Positions 39,811 through 47,285 of a stretch of 64,000 nucleotides of DNA are shown here, piece after piece. A model generated the notes under the pieces. The model was not told where the DNA came from. It did no database searches and worked only from the letters and a program-made list of their open reading frames with translations. The position numbers were made by a program, and so were the translations under genes. Within the stretch, counting starts at the first letter, position 1. Each line of letters opens with the position of its first letter. The DNA is from DASXBA01 sp036406475 (GTDB lineage: Bacteria > Actinomycetota > Thermoleophilia > Solirubrobacterales > Thermoleophilaceae): NCBI GenBank assembly GCA_036406475.1, contig DASXBA010000007.1, forward strand, positions 1 to 64,000. Reading direction: 5' to 3'.

Positions 39811-39863
39811 CATCGAGCGTCCCGCAGTGCCGCCTATAGCCGGCACTTCGGGACGTTCGGATG
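39811..39863. repeat. REP-like palindromic element, copy 1
   Basis: A long near-perfect hairpin: CGTCCCGCAGTGCCG (39818-39832), an 8-base loop, and CGGCACTTCGGGACG (39841-39855), with one mismatch, and outer arms CATCGAG/GTTCGGATG that continue the symmetry. A closely similar sequence lies at 59834-59883, so it looks like a dispersed intergenic repeat. Confidence 0.8.
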
Positions 39864-39892
39864 AGTTGGCGGGGCCTGGGTAGCTGAAGTCC

Positions 39893-40561
39893 ATGCCCGC
39901 AGCGGTCATCGCCTTCGATGTAAACGAGACGCTGCTGGATCTGCGAGCGCTCGATCCCGTGTTCGAAGAGTTGTTCGGCGACGCATCGCTGCGCGGACAG
40001 TGGTTCGCCCAGATGCTGCAGGTGGCGTTCGTGGGCGCGATCACCGATCGCTATGTGGACTTCACGAGCTCGCAACGGGCGGCGCTCGACATGCTCGCCC
40101 AGCGGCGCGACGCCAGGCTCCCGCCCGACGCAGCCGATCGGGTGACGTCGGCGATGCAGGCGCTCCCCGCGCATCCCGACGTGCCGGATGCGCTCTCGCG
40201 GCTGAGCGCCGGCGGTTATCGCCTCGCCACGCTGTCGAACTCACCCTTGGATGTCGAGCAGGCGCAACTCGCCTACGCGGGGCTCACCGACCACTTCGAG
40301 GCGATCCTCTCCGCCGACACCGTGCGAGCGCTCAAGCCCCGTCGCGAGGCCTACCAGCTGGTCGCCCGCACGTTCAGCTCGCCGATCGAGGACGTCACGC
40401 TCGTCGCGGCGCATGCATGGGACGTCGCCGGCGCGCTCGCGGCGGGTTGCCGGGCGGCTTTCGTCGCGCGGCCGGGCATGCCGCGCAATCCCATCGACCC
40501 GGAGCCCGACTTCGCCGCGGCCGACCTCGGCGAGCTCGCGGATCGCATACTCGCCGCTTGA
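39893..40561 (+). CDS. HAD-family haloacid dehalogenase type II-like hydrolase
   Basis: A 222-residue HAD hydrolase. Motif I is FDVNETLLDLRAL with nucleophile Asp9; Asn11 replaces the second Asp of phosphatases, as is usual in the L-2-haloacid dehalogenase branch. Motif II is LATLSNSP, the motif III lysine is in RALKPRREAY, and motif IV is VAAHAWDVAGALAAG. It is therefore likely to act on a 2-halo or related organic acid rather than a phosphate ester. It lies inside a pair of inverted repeats with the next gene; a GC-rich hairpin (40582-40596) follows. Confidence 0.88.
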   Translation: MPAAVIAFDVNETLLDLRALDPVFEELFGDASLRGQWFAQMLQVAFVGAITDRYVDFTSSQRAALDMLAQRRDARLPPDAADRVTSAMQALPAHPDVPDALSRLSAGGYRLATLSNSPLDVEQAQLAYAGLTDHFEAILSADTVRALKPRREAYQLVARTFSSPIEDVTLVAAHAWDVAGALAAGCRAAFVARPGMPRNPIDPEPDFAAADLGELADRILAA

Positions 40562-40581
40562 GCACGCGCCCCGGCGTTAGG

Positions 40582-40596
40582 CCGGGCTCCGCCCGG
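40582..40596. terminator. GC hairpin between the HAD and TMEM175-like genes
   Basis: CCGGGC-TCC-GCCCGG is a perfect 6-base stem with a 3-base loop, 20 bases after the HAD stop. There is no T run, so a role as terminator or mRNA stabiliser is only possible. Confidence 0.35.
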
Positions 40597-40616
40597 GGGA
40601 TCATCCGCTTGGATCT

Positions 40617-41210
40617 GTGACGCGGGGCACGAGCCGGTTGATGGGATTCAGCGACGGCGTGTTCGCCATCACCATCACGCTGCTCGTTCTCGAGATCAAG
40701 CCGCCCCACGACGGGGATCTGCTGCACGGCCTCCTGGACCTCTGGCCGTCCTATCTCGCCTACGCGCTCACGTTCCTGTTCATCGGTCAGGTGTGGGCCA
40801 ATCATCACGTGATGTTCGACCACATCCGCACGGCCGACCGCATCGTGCTGCTCCTCAACACCCTGCTCCTGATGGCCGTGGCGTTCCTCCCGTTCGCCAC
40901 CTCGGTTCTTGCGGAGGCGCTGCGCAAGGGAAACGACGAGCGGACCGCCGTCGTCTTCTACGGCATCGCCTTCAGCCTGACCGCGCTGACGTTCAACGCG
41001 GTCTGGCACTACGTGCGCCGGCACCGGATGCTCAACGAGACCCTCGATCCCACGGGGGCCGAAGCAATCGGCAGGCGCTTCCAGCTCGCACTCGCGTGGC
41101 TCGGGGCGGGCGCGCTCCTCGGGGCCGCCCTACCCGTCCTCGGCGTCATCGTGATCGCATCCTTCAACGCCTTCTACTGGCTCCCGATAGCCGGGGAGGC
41201 CGGGCGTTAG
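40617..41210 (+). CDS. TMEM175/DUF1211-family membrane protein (putative potassium channel)
   Basis: A 197-residue protein with six hydrophobic helices. The first helix holds the signature RLMGFSDGVFAITITLLVLEI, whose FSDG motif defines the bacterial TMEM175 potassium channel family. Further helices include YLAYALTFLFIGQVWANHHVMF, IVLLLNTLLLMAVAFLPFATS and LALAWLGAGALLGAALPVLGV. Half-length bacterial members assemble as tetramers in the family. The GTG at 40617 begins the homology. It is paired with the HAD gene between inverted repeats. Confidence 0.88.
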   Translation: MTRGTSRLMGFSDGVFAITITLLVLEIKPPHDGDLLHGLLDLWPSYLAYALTFLFIGQVWANHHVMFDHIRTADRIVLLLNTLLLMAVAFLPFATSVLAEALRKGNDERTAVVFYGIAFSLTALTFNAVWHYVRRHRMLNETLDPTGAEAIGRRFQLALAWLGAGALLGAALPVLGVIVIASFNAFYWLPIAGEAGR

Positions 41211-41228
41211 CCGCCCCACGATGCAGTC

Positions 41229-41283
41229 ACCCGAGGGGGGCTCTTTGAGCGAGCCCGCGAGCGTACCCCCTCGGGGGAATGCA
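41229..41283 (-). repeat. Inverted repeat element, right copy
   Basis: The reverse complement of this stretch matches 39702-39753. In plus orientation it contains CCGAGGGGG and CCCCCTCGG arms about 26 bases apart, so each copy can also fold on itself. It follows the TMEM175-like stop by about 20 bases. Confidence 0.85.
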
Positions 41284-41328
41284 TCGGGGGGCGGCCGACA
41301 GCCAGCCCCCTAGACTTGCCCTCTGGCC

Positions 41329-41811
41329 ATGGCGAGCAACGACCCCACGGATACGGGCGGGCTCTTCGTCGGGCGACGGCCTGGCACGGGCCCGGTCCGC
41401 TACCGATCACGGCCCGAGCGCACGGGCGCACCGCGGCAGCGCGCCGACAGCCTGCTCGCGTTCGGGATCCTCGTTCTCGAGTGCCTGCTCTGCCTGACCC
41501 TGTTCGGGCCGCAGCCGGCGGCATGGCTGTGGGTCGGCTCCCAGGTCCAGTACCTGACCGGCTTCGTCACGGCGGGGATCACCTCGATCATGGTCGGCTG
41601 CTGCGCCTCGTTGTTCCTCACGGTCGCGCTCTGCAAGCGGCTCGACCACGCCTGGAAGCTCGTGCGCCGCGCCGCCGGTCACAAGCAGGAGCGCGGGGCC
41701 CTGGAGCGGATCTTCGTGCTGAGCGTCGGGATCGCCACGGTCGGCTTCTGCACCTGGTTGTTCCTGATCCACGGCCCCGGCTCGTCGTTGGTCCCCGGCC
41801 AGCCGGCCTGA
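41329..41811 (+). CDS. Small membrane protein of unknown function
   Basis: A 160-residue protein. A polar, Arg/Pro-rich N-terminal 40 residues precede three hydrophobic helices (LLAFGILVLECLLCLTLFG, YLTGFVTAGITSIMVGCCASLFL and FVLSVGIATVGFCTWLFLI) with a basic cytoplasmic loop (CKRLDHAWKLVRRAAGHKQERG) between the second and third. ATG 41329 is used; a TAGACT box lies 12 bases upstream. Its stop overlaps the start of the aminotransferase (TGATG), implying cotranslation. No family recognised. Confidence 0.75.
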   Translation: MASNDPTDTGGLFVGRRPGTGPVRYRSRPERTGAPRQRADSLLAFGILVLECLLCLTLFGPQPAAWLWVGSQVQYLTGFVTAGITSIMVGCCASLFLTVALCKRLDHAWKLVRRAAGHKQERGALERIFVLSVGIATVGFCTWLFLIHGPGSSLVPGQPA

Positions 41812-42908
41812 TGGGGCTGCTCGACTACTACCGCCAGTTCGAGGAGGTCGACGAGGAGGAGCTGAACGTCGCGCGGCGCGAGCGTCGGCGGCGCGAGAAG
41901 GAGTTGGCGCTCCAGGAGGTGCCGGAGCTCGACCTGTCGGGCACGGAGTGGCCGGACATGCCGAACTCGGAGGTCGTGAACGCGTCGATCTACACGGCGC
42001 GCGGTCGCGTGAACGGCTACCCCGACCGCCACGCGGAGGACGTGCGCCGCATGCTCGCCGAGCGCCACGAGGTAGAGCCCGAGCAGATCGCGGTGGGCAA
42101 CGGGGCCGCCGAGCTGCTTCAGTCGGCCGCGCTGGCGCTGCTCTCCGAGGGCGACGAGCTCGTCATGCCCTGGCCCTCCTATCCGCTCTACCCGCTCATG
42201 GCCACGCGCGCCGGAGCCAGGCCCGTCGCGGTCGACCACCTCGAGGACCTGCGCGGCGCCGTCGGCGACCGCACGAGGGTCGTGGTCATCTGCAACCCCA
42301 ACGACCCGACGGGCACCTACCTGGCCGCGGAGGAGGTCGGTGCGCTCGCCGCCGGCCTGCCGAGAGAGGTTCACGTGCTCGTGGACGAGGCGCTCGTCCA
42401 CTTCCAGGACGTCGAGCCGATCGACTCCGTGCTGCGACTCACCGACGCCTTCCCCAACCTGCTCGTCTTCCGCACGTTCTCCAAGGCTTACGGCTTGTCG
42501 GGGCTGCGGGCCGGCTACGCGGTGGGCTCGACCTCCGCCACCCGGACGCTCGATGCGATCGCCCCGGTGCTGGGCGTGAACGCCCTGACCCAGGCGGCGC
42601 TCGCACAGACGCTCAAGATCGGCGGGCCCGAGGTGGAGCGCCGCCGCGCCAGCGTGATCAAGGAGCGGACTCGCCTGCTCGACGCCCTCCGCGAGCTACC
42701 GGTGGACGTGAGCGACAGCCAGGCCAACTTCATCTGGCTGGCCGCGCGCGGCGTGTCCGGCAACGAGCTGACCGCCCGCCTCGGCAACCAGGGCGTGATC
42801 GTCGCGGCTGGCGGACCGCTCGGAGCGGACGACCACATCCGCGCCGCAATCCGCAACAGCGGCGCCACCGACAGGCTGCTGAACGCGCTCGAGCGTGCTC
42901 TAGCCTGA
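41811..42908 (+). CDS. Histidinol-phosphate aminotransferase-like PLP enzyme
   Basis: A 365-residue fold-type I aminotransferase. Landmarks are VGNGAAELLQSAALALL, PSYPLYPLMA, the PLP-contacting ICNPNDPTGTYL, the Asp in VDEALVHF, and the Schiff-base lysine in TFSKAYGLSGLRAGYAVG. It resembles HisC and related amino acid decarboxylating or transaminating enzymes, so histidinol phosphate is only one possible substrate. The start ATG overlaps the stop of the membrane protein gene. A charged helical N-terminal extension (NVARRERRRREKELALQ) precedes the conserved part. Confidence 0.85.
   Translation: MGLLDYYRQFEEVDEEELNVARRERRRREKELALQEVPELDLSGTEWPDMPNSEVVNASIYTARGRVNGYPDRHAEDVRRMLAERHEVEPEQIAVGNGAAELLQSAALALLSEGDELVMPWPSYPLYPLMATRAGARPVAVDHLEDLRGAVGDRTRVVVICNPNDPTGTYLAAEEVGALAAGLPREVHVLVDEALVHFQDVEPIDSVLRLTDAFPNLLVFRTFSKAYGLSGLRAGYAVGSTSATRTLDAIAPVLGVNALTQAALAQTLKIGGPEVERRRASVIKERTRLLDALRELPVDVSDSQANFIWLAARGVSGNELTARLGNQGVIVAAGGPLGADDHIRAAIRNSGATDRLLNALERALA
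42901..42906 (+). promoter_or_regulatory. Putative -10 box (TAGCCT), leaderless MOSC promoter
   Basis: TAGCCT overlaps the end of the aminotransferase gene and is followed by 7 bases and the GTG start of the MOSC gene. This spacing is typical of leaderless transcripts. Confidence 0.5.
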
Positions 42909-42913
42909 CTCGC

Positions 42914-43369
42914 GTGGCCGGCGTCGTAGAGCAGCTCACCATCTCACCCAAGCCGCACCAGCTTCCGTCGCCGGTCGAGCACATCGAGGTGGTGCCCGGA
43001 CAGGGCCCGCGCGGCGACCGCAAGTTCATCCCCGAGCCGAAGAAGCGGAAGGGCAAGGACCTGACGCTGATCGAGGCCGAGGCGCTCGAGGGGCTGCGGG
43101 CCGAGACCGGGATCGAGATGACCCACGAGGAGTCCCGGCGCAACGTGCTCACCCGCGGGATCCGCCTGAACGACCTCGTCGGCAAGCGCTTCCGCGTTGG
43201 CGAGGTCGAGTGCGAGGGCGTGGTGCTCAACGACCCCTGCACCCATCTCGAGAGCATGACCTACCCCGGTGTGCAGGCCGGCCTCGACAACCGCGGCGGC
43301 CTGCGGGCGAACGTGCTGAACGGCGGCACCATCAAGGTCGGCGACGACGTCGCCGAGCTCTCAGGCTAG
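42914..43369 (+). CDS. MOSC-domain protein
   Basis: A 151-residue single-domain MOSC protein. GQGPRGDRKFIPEPKKRKGKD corresponds to the entry strand, LTLIEAEALEGL follows, and EESRRNVLTRGIRLNDLVGKRF with VGEVECEGVVLNDPCTHLE contains the conserved Asn-x-Leu-x-x-Gly and the Cys thought to carry sulfur. MOSC domains bind or transfer sulfur in molybdenum cofactor-linked enzymes. The GTG at 42914 lies 7 bases after a -10-like box, suggesting a leaderless message. The stop overlaps that of the convergent HhH gene by 4 bases. Confidence 0.88.
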   Translation: MAGVVEQLTISPKPHQLPSPVEHIEVVPGQGPRGDRKFIPEPKKRKGKDLTLIEAEALEGLRAETGIEMTHEESRRNVLTRGIRLNDLVGKRFRVGEVECEGVVLNDPCTHLESMTYPGVQAGLDNRGGLRANVLNGGTIKVGDDVAELSG

Positions 43370-43911
43370 GCCGGCGCCTTCGACCACTCCGCCTTGTGCC
43401 GGCGCTTGGTGGCCTGGTAGTCCGCCAGCGCCTGCGCGGAGTCGACGTCCCCCAGCGTCGGGTGCCAGGGCACGAGCCCCTCGGCGGCCTTGACGCCGAA
43501 GCGCTTCGCGAGGACCGAGCCCAGCGACTTGACCTTCATCTCGCCGAAGCCGGGCAGCCCGGCGATGTTGGCCCGCAGCTCGTCGGAGTCCGCGGCCTCG
43601 GTCCAGACGCGCGCGGCGTCGCCGTCGTAGCGGTCCTGCACGTGCAGCGCCAGCTCGTGCACCCGCTGCGCCATCGCCCCGGGGAAGCGATGGACCGCCG
43701 GCCGCTCGCGGAAGATCGGCTCGAGGTCGGCACCGGCGAGCGTGGCCGCGTCCAGGGCGCCGAGCCGCTCGCGGATCACGAGCGGACCGGCGAACGCCTT
43801 CTGGACCGTCACCTGCTGGTCGAGCGCGAACCCGACGAGAAGCGCCATCGGATCCGAGGCGATCAGCTCGTTGGCTTCGTCCGAGTCGGTGAAGTAGAGG
43901 CGGTCGGGCAT
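43366..43911 (-). CDS. HhH-GPD-type protein (TIGR03252-like)
   Basis: A 181-residue helical protein. The start LYFTDSDEANELIASDPMAL followed by VGFALDQQVTVQKAFAGP, and the later helix-hairpin-helix IAGLPGFGEMKVKSLGSVLAKRFG, match the actinobacterial HhH-GPD family TIGR03252, distantly related to base-excision DNA glycosylases. The catalytic Lys/Asp of true glycosylases is not obvious, so repair activity is uncertain. Its 5' end overlaps the 3' end of the GT4 gene by 49 bases on the same strand, so it is the last gene of the patatin-GT2-GT4 operon. Confidence 0.8.
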   Translation of the reverse strand: MPDRLYFTDSDEANELIASDPMALLVGFALDQQVTVQKAFAGPLVIRERLGALDAATLAGADLEPIFRERPAVHRFPGAMAQRVHELALHVQDRYDGDAARVWTEAADSDELRANIAGLPGFGEMKVKSLGSVLAKRFGVKAAEGLVPWHPTLGDVDSAQALADYQATKRRHKAEWSKAPA

Positions 43912-45056
43912 CGCGGTTCGAGGTTCAACCTACCGCGCAGCAGCTCGTCGTAGGCGGTGACCACAACGTCGAGCGAGTGCCGTTCGGCGCTCCTCCGCGC
44001 CTCGCGCCCGATCCGGGCCCGCAGGTCGGGGTCGCGCGCCGCCCTGAGGATGGCCTCGGCAAGGGCCGGAACGTCGCCCGTCGGATGGAGCAGGCCCGTG
44101 CGACCGTGCTCCACGACCTCTGCTGCGGCCGGGATGTCGCTCGCCACCAGCGTCCGGCCGCAGGCCTGTGTCTCCAGGTAGGCGAGTGCCTGCGCCTCCC
44201 CCGCCGAGGGCATCGCGACGACGTCGGCGGCGTTGATGTGGCGCGGCACCTCGGCGTGATGAACCCAGCCCGTGAAGCGGAAGGCCTCCGCGAGCCCGCG
44301 CTCGGCGCAGTCCGCCTCGAGCTCCTCGCGACAGGGCCCCTCGCCCACGACCGCGAACAGCGCCTCCGGCTCCTCGCGGAGGACGATCTCCGCGGCGGCC
44401 ACCAGGTCGTGTGCGCGCTTCAGCCGCTTGAGGTTCGACACGTGCGCCACCACCAGCCGGCCGCCGGCGGCGGGAGCCGGCTGGAAGCGGTCGAGGTCGA
44501 CCGGGTTGGGCACGACATGGACGCCGGGCACGCCCAGCCCGGCGAGCGTGTCCCGCATGTGCCGCGCGGAGCTGACGGGAACGTCTACCTGGCGCATGAG
44601 CCCGATCAATTGGTCCGCGAGCTCGGGCGGATAGGTGCCGCCGAGGATGCCCATGGTCGTGGCGCCCTGGATCAAGAGAACGGTCGGGATTCCGTTCGCC
44701 AGGCCTAGAACGTGCGGGGCGAACGACTCGCGGCCGATCACGATCGCGTCGGGGGTCTGATCCGCGACGGCCGCCGTCACGAGCTGCTCGATGCGCTCCC
44801 GCTCCAGCCGCCGGTAGTCGTCGGAAGGAGGTGTGTCCGGCGAGGTGTCGAGATAGGGGAGCGTGAAGCGCCGGAGCGGCAGGTCCGGATGCTCGTCGGC
44901 GAACGGGTCGCGGGCTCCGTCCGTGATCGGCGCGATCGCTTCGACGCGGTAGCCGCGGCGCGCCAGCCCGGGCAGGACCTGGGCCGCGACCAGCGCGCTG
45001 CCGCCCTGGTGCGGCGGCAGCGTCCCGACGTAGAGGAGCCGCGCGCTGCCGCTCAC
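43863..45056 (-). CDS. Glycosyltransferase family 4
   Basis: A 397-residue GT-B retaining glycosyltransferase. The N-terminal acceptor domain begins SARLLYVGTLPPHQGGSALVA, and the C-terminal nucleotide-sugar domain shows VVPNPVDLDRFQP, VGEGPCREELEAD, FTGWVHHAEVPRHINAADVVAMPS and EAQALAYLETQACGRTLVASD with the expected E-x7-E type motif. It transfers a sugar in the cytoplasm to a glycan or lipid; the acceptor is unknown. The GTG start overlaps the GT2 stop by four bases. The last 16 codons overlap the HhH gene in another frame and look non-conserved. Confidence 0.9.
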   Translation of the reverse strand: MSGSARLLYVGTLPPHQGGSALVAAQVLPGLARRGYRVEAIAPITDGARDPFADEHPDLPLRRFTLPYLDTSPDTPPSDDYRRLERERIEQLVTAAVADQTPDAIVIGRESFAPHVLGLANGIPTVLLIQGATTMGILGGTYPPELADQLIGLMRQVDVPVSSARHMRDTLAGLGVPGVHVVPNPVDLDRFQPAPAAGGRLVVAHVSNLKRLKRAHDLVAAAEIVLREEPEALFAVVGEGPCREELEADCAERGLAEAFRFTGWVHHAEVPRHINAADVVAMPSAGEAQALAYLETQACGRTLVASDIPAAAEVVEHGRTGLLHPTGDVPALAEAILRAARDPDLRARIGREARRSAERHSLDVVVTAYDELLRGRLNLEPRCPTASTSPTRTKPTS

Positions 45057-45949
45057 GCCGCCATGGCGCCGTGGCCGAAAGCGACCTCCCCGAGCAACGA
45101 GTGCCCGTGGTCGATCTCGCCGAGCAGGCGCAGGCCGCCGCGAACGCGTCCCGGGTCCTCCGCCCGCAGGTGGGCTCCGTACTCGCGGAAGCCCTGCGCG
45201 AGCCGCGGCGGCCGCAACCGCAGCAATGCTCGGAGCTCGCGGGCAGCGACGGAGCCCTCGGGCCCGTCGACGAGCGCGTCGAGGAAACGAGCGTCGGCGG
45301 GAGACGGACACGGCTTGGGCTCGTCGCCGCTCACCCGCGCAAAGGTCCCGTGGCCGAGCGCGATCCGCGCGGCCGGTGCCATGGGATGCGGGCTGCGGCG
45401 CAGCCGCCCGAGCCTCCAGGCGAGCGCGGCTTCGTCGCCGCGATGGACGTAGCGGGCGCCGAGCATGAAGTAGGTGCCGAACACGTAGGCCGCGTCGTAG
45501 GGGGGCCGGTGCAGGCCGAGTATCGGCCTCTCCACCACCCAGCGCGTGTGCCAGCCCGCCCGCGCGAGGCTCATGTAGAAGTCGACCTCGGGAGCCGGCG
45601 TGTCGCGCAGGCCGCCGTCCGCGAACACGGAGCGGCGGAACATCTTTACTCCGGCGACCCTGCCCACCAGCGGATCGTCGAGGGCCCCTACCGCGATTGC
45701 CGTGTCCGGGCCCATCGCGCGCCGCAGCGTCTCGAAGCAGTCCGGCTCGAGGGTCATGTCGGCGTCGACCTGCACGAAGTAGGGCGACTCGACCCGCGCG
45801 GCACCATCGTTGAGCGCCTTGTGGAAGGGCGTCACGCCGTCGACCACGACGACCTCCGACGCCGGCAGGGTCTGCTCGCGAATCGATGCGAGGGCGCACT
45901 CCGTCGTGGGCTCCCCCAGCGACAGGAGGACGGCTGCGACGTCCGTCAA
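45053..45949 (-). CDS. Glycosyltransferase family 2
   Basis: A 298-residue GT-A transferase. It opens with VAAVLLSLGEPTTECALASI, has the ribose-side VVVVDG, and carries the metal-binding acidic motif in FVQVDADMTLEPDCF. A longer C-terminal part follows (FYMSLARAGWHTRWV, LGARYVHRGDEAALAWRLGRL). The start is a TTG at 45949, whose TTGA overlaps the patatin stop by four bases, and its own stop overlaps the GT4 GTG start, so the three genes are translationally coupled. Donor and acceptor are unknown. Confidence 0.85.
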   Translation of the reverse strand: MTDVAAVLLSLGEPTTECALASIREQTLPASEVVVVDGVTPFHKALNDGAARVESPYFVQVDADMTLEPDCFETLRRAMGPDTAIAVGALDDPLVGRVAGVKMFRRSVFADGGLRDTPAPEVDFYMSLARAGWHTRWVVERPILGLHRPPYDAAYVFGTYFMLGARYVHRGDEAALAWRLGRLRRSPHPMAPAARIALGHGTFARVSGDEPKPCPSPADARFLDALVDGPEGSVAARELRALLRLRPPRLAQGFREYGAHLRAEDPGRVRGGLRLLGEIDHGHSLLGEVAFGHGAMAA

Positions 45950-47211
45950 GCCTCTTCGGACTGCCTGAGAAGAGCGCCGGTGGTCTGCTCGAGGATGCGC
46001 CGCCACGCCGCGGTCTTCTCGCGCTCCTCGGCGAACTTCCGCACGACCTTGCGGACGCGCGTGGCCGAGATCTCGATGCCGTGCTTGGCGCAGAGCGCCT
46101 TGAGCCGGTCGTAGTCCTCGGCGAGCTTCAAGGTCACCGACTCGAAGCCGTGGCGCGCGATGTCCACTCGGCGGGTGAAGTTGAGGATGTTCGTCTCGAA
46201 CATCAGCTCGTCGTCCGGGTCGGGCTCGATCAGGATGATGTCGACGCCCGGGTACTTCTCCGACCAGGTGCGGACGGCCTCGTGCAGGCGCTGATGGGCG
46301 AGCAGCTTGAACGCCTGATAGCCGATCTGCGGGAAGCCCATGTCCGCCACGCGGCGCACGCGGCTGCCCCACATCGTGGGGATGACCTTCTGGAAGTCGT
46401 TCACGTAGGGGACGAGCGGGTTGACGACGATCACGAACTTGGCGCCGTGCTCCACGGCGATGTCGACGTTCGTGGTCGAGCGGATGCCCCCGTCCACCAG
46501 GTGGCGGCCCTTGATGTCGACCGGCTTGTAGACCATCGGCAGCGCGGTGGAGGCGGCCACGGCGCGTGAGACCGGCACGTCGTCCCAATCGTCGGCGCCG
46601 AGGACGACCCGCTCGCACGTATCGAGGTCGGTGGCGGCCAGGTAGAGCTCGTTCTCGAGCAGGCGGAAGTCGTTGTGCCTGTCGGGGTCGCCGAGCACCT
46701 GCTCCAGGTAGCCCTCGACCGCCTGGCTGTCGTAGACGCCGGATGGCAGCGCCTCCGCGAGCCCCACCGCCAGGTCCACCACGGATGTGGAGCGGAGCTG
46801 GGTGAGCACGTTGCGAGCCAGCCCGAGCATCCGCAGGGGCAGTAGCGCGGCGGCCTGCGCGAACTCGAGGTAGTTGGGCCGCATCAGCGTGCTCCGGTCG
46901 ACGTCCCGGAATGGGGTGGGCACCTGCTGGTTGACCACCCTCATCATCTCCTCGGGTGTGACCCCGTTGGCGGCCAGGCTGGCCACGAAGGCCCCGGCGC
47001 TGGTCCCCACGTACACGTCGAACTGGTTGACCGTGCGGTTCACGGCCAGGAGGTCGAGCGCCCGCAGGGCGCCGATCTCGTAGACGCCGCCCGTGAAGCC
47101 GCCGCCCCCGAGCACCAGCGCCGTGCGCGAACGGCGGCGCCGGCGAGAGGTCTTTGCGGGCGCCTTCCGCCGGCCGGCGGAGGGCTTCTCGAGCTTGACT
47201 ACCTCGCCCAT
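45946..47211 (-). CDS. Patatin-like phospholipase
   Basis: A 421-residue serine lipase of the patatin family. The oxyanion motif LGGGGFTGGVYEIGALRAL, the nucleophile elbow G69-T-S71-A-G73 and the Asp of HLVDGGIRSTTN form the Ser-Asp dyad typical of patatins. A Lys/Arg-rich N-terminus (RRKAPAKTSRRRRRSR) precedes the domain, suggesting membrane-surface binding, with no signal peptide. ATG 47211 is used; a GTG six codons upstream is possible. It heads the leftward operon with the GT2, GT4 and HhH genes, which hints at lipid or glycolipid remodelling. Confidence 0.9.
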   Translation of the reverse strand: MGEVVKLEKPSAGRRKAPAKTSRRRRRSRTALVLGGGGFTGGVYEIGALRALDLLAVNRTVNQFDVYVGTSAGAFVASLAANGVTPEEMMRVVNQQVPTPFRDVDRSTLMRPNYLEFAQAAALLPLRMLGLARNVLTQLRSTSVVDLAVGLAEALPSGVYDSQAVEGYLEQVLGDPDRHNDFRLLENELYLAATDLDTCERVVLGADDWDDVPVSRAVAASTALPMVYKPVDIKGRHLVDGGIRSTTNVDIAVEHGAKFVIVVNPLVPYVNDFQKVIPTMWGSRVRRVADMGFPQIGYQAFKLLAHQRLHEAVRTWSEKYPGVDIILIEPDPDDELMFETNILNFTRRVDIARHGFESVTLKLAEDYDRLKALCAKHGIEISATRVRKVVRKFAEEREKTAAWRRILEQTTGALLRQSEEA

Positions 47212-47285
47212 CTGCAACGGAAGTATCACGTAAGCGGCGGCGCGGCGACCGCACCCGTTCGCTCGCTAGCGTGTTCCGGGCCTCG

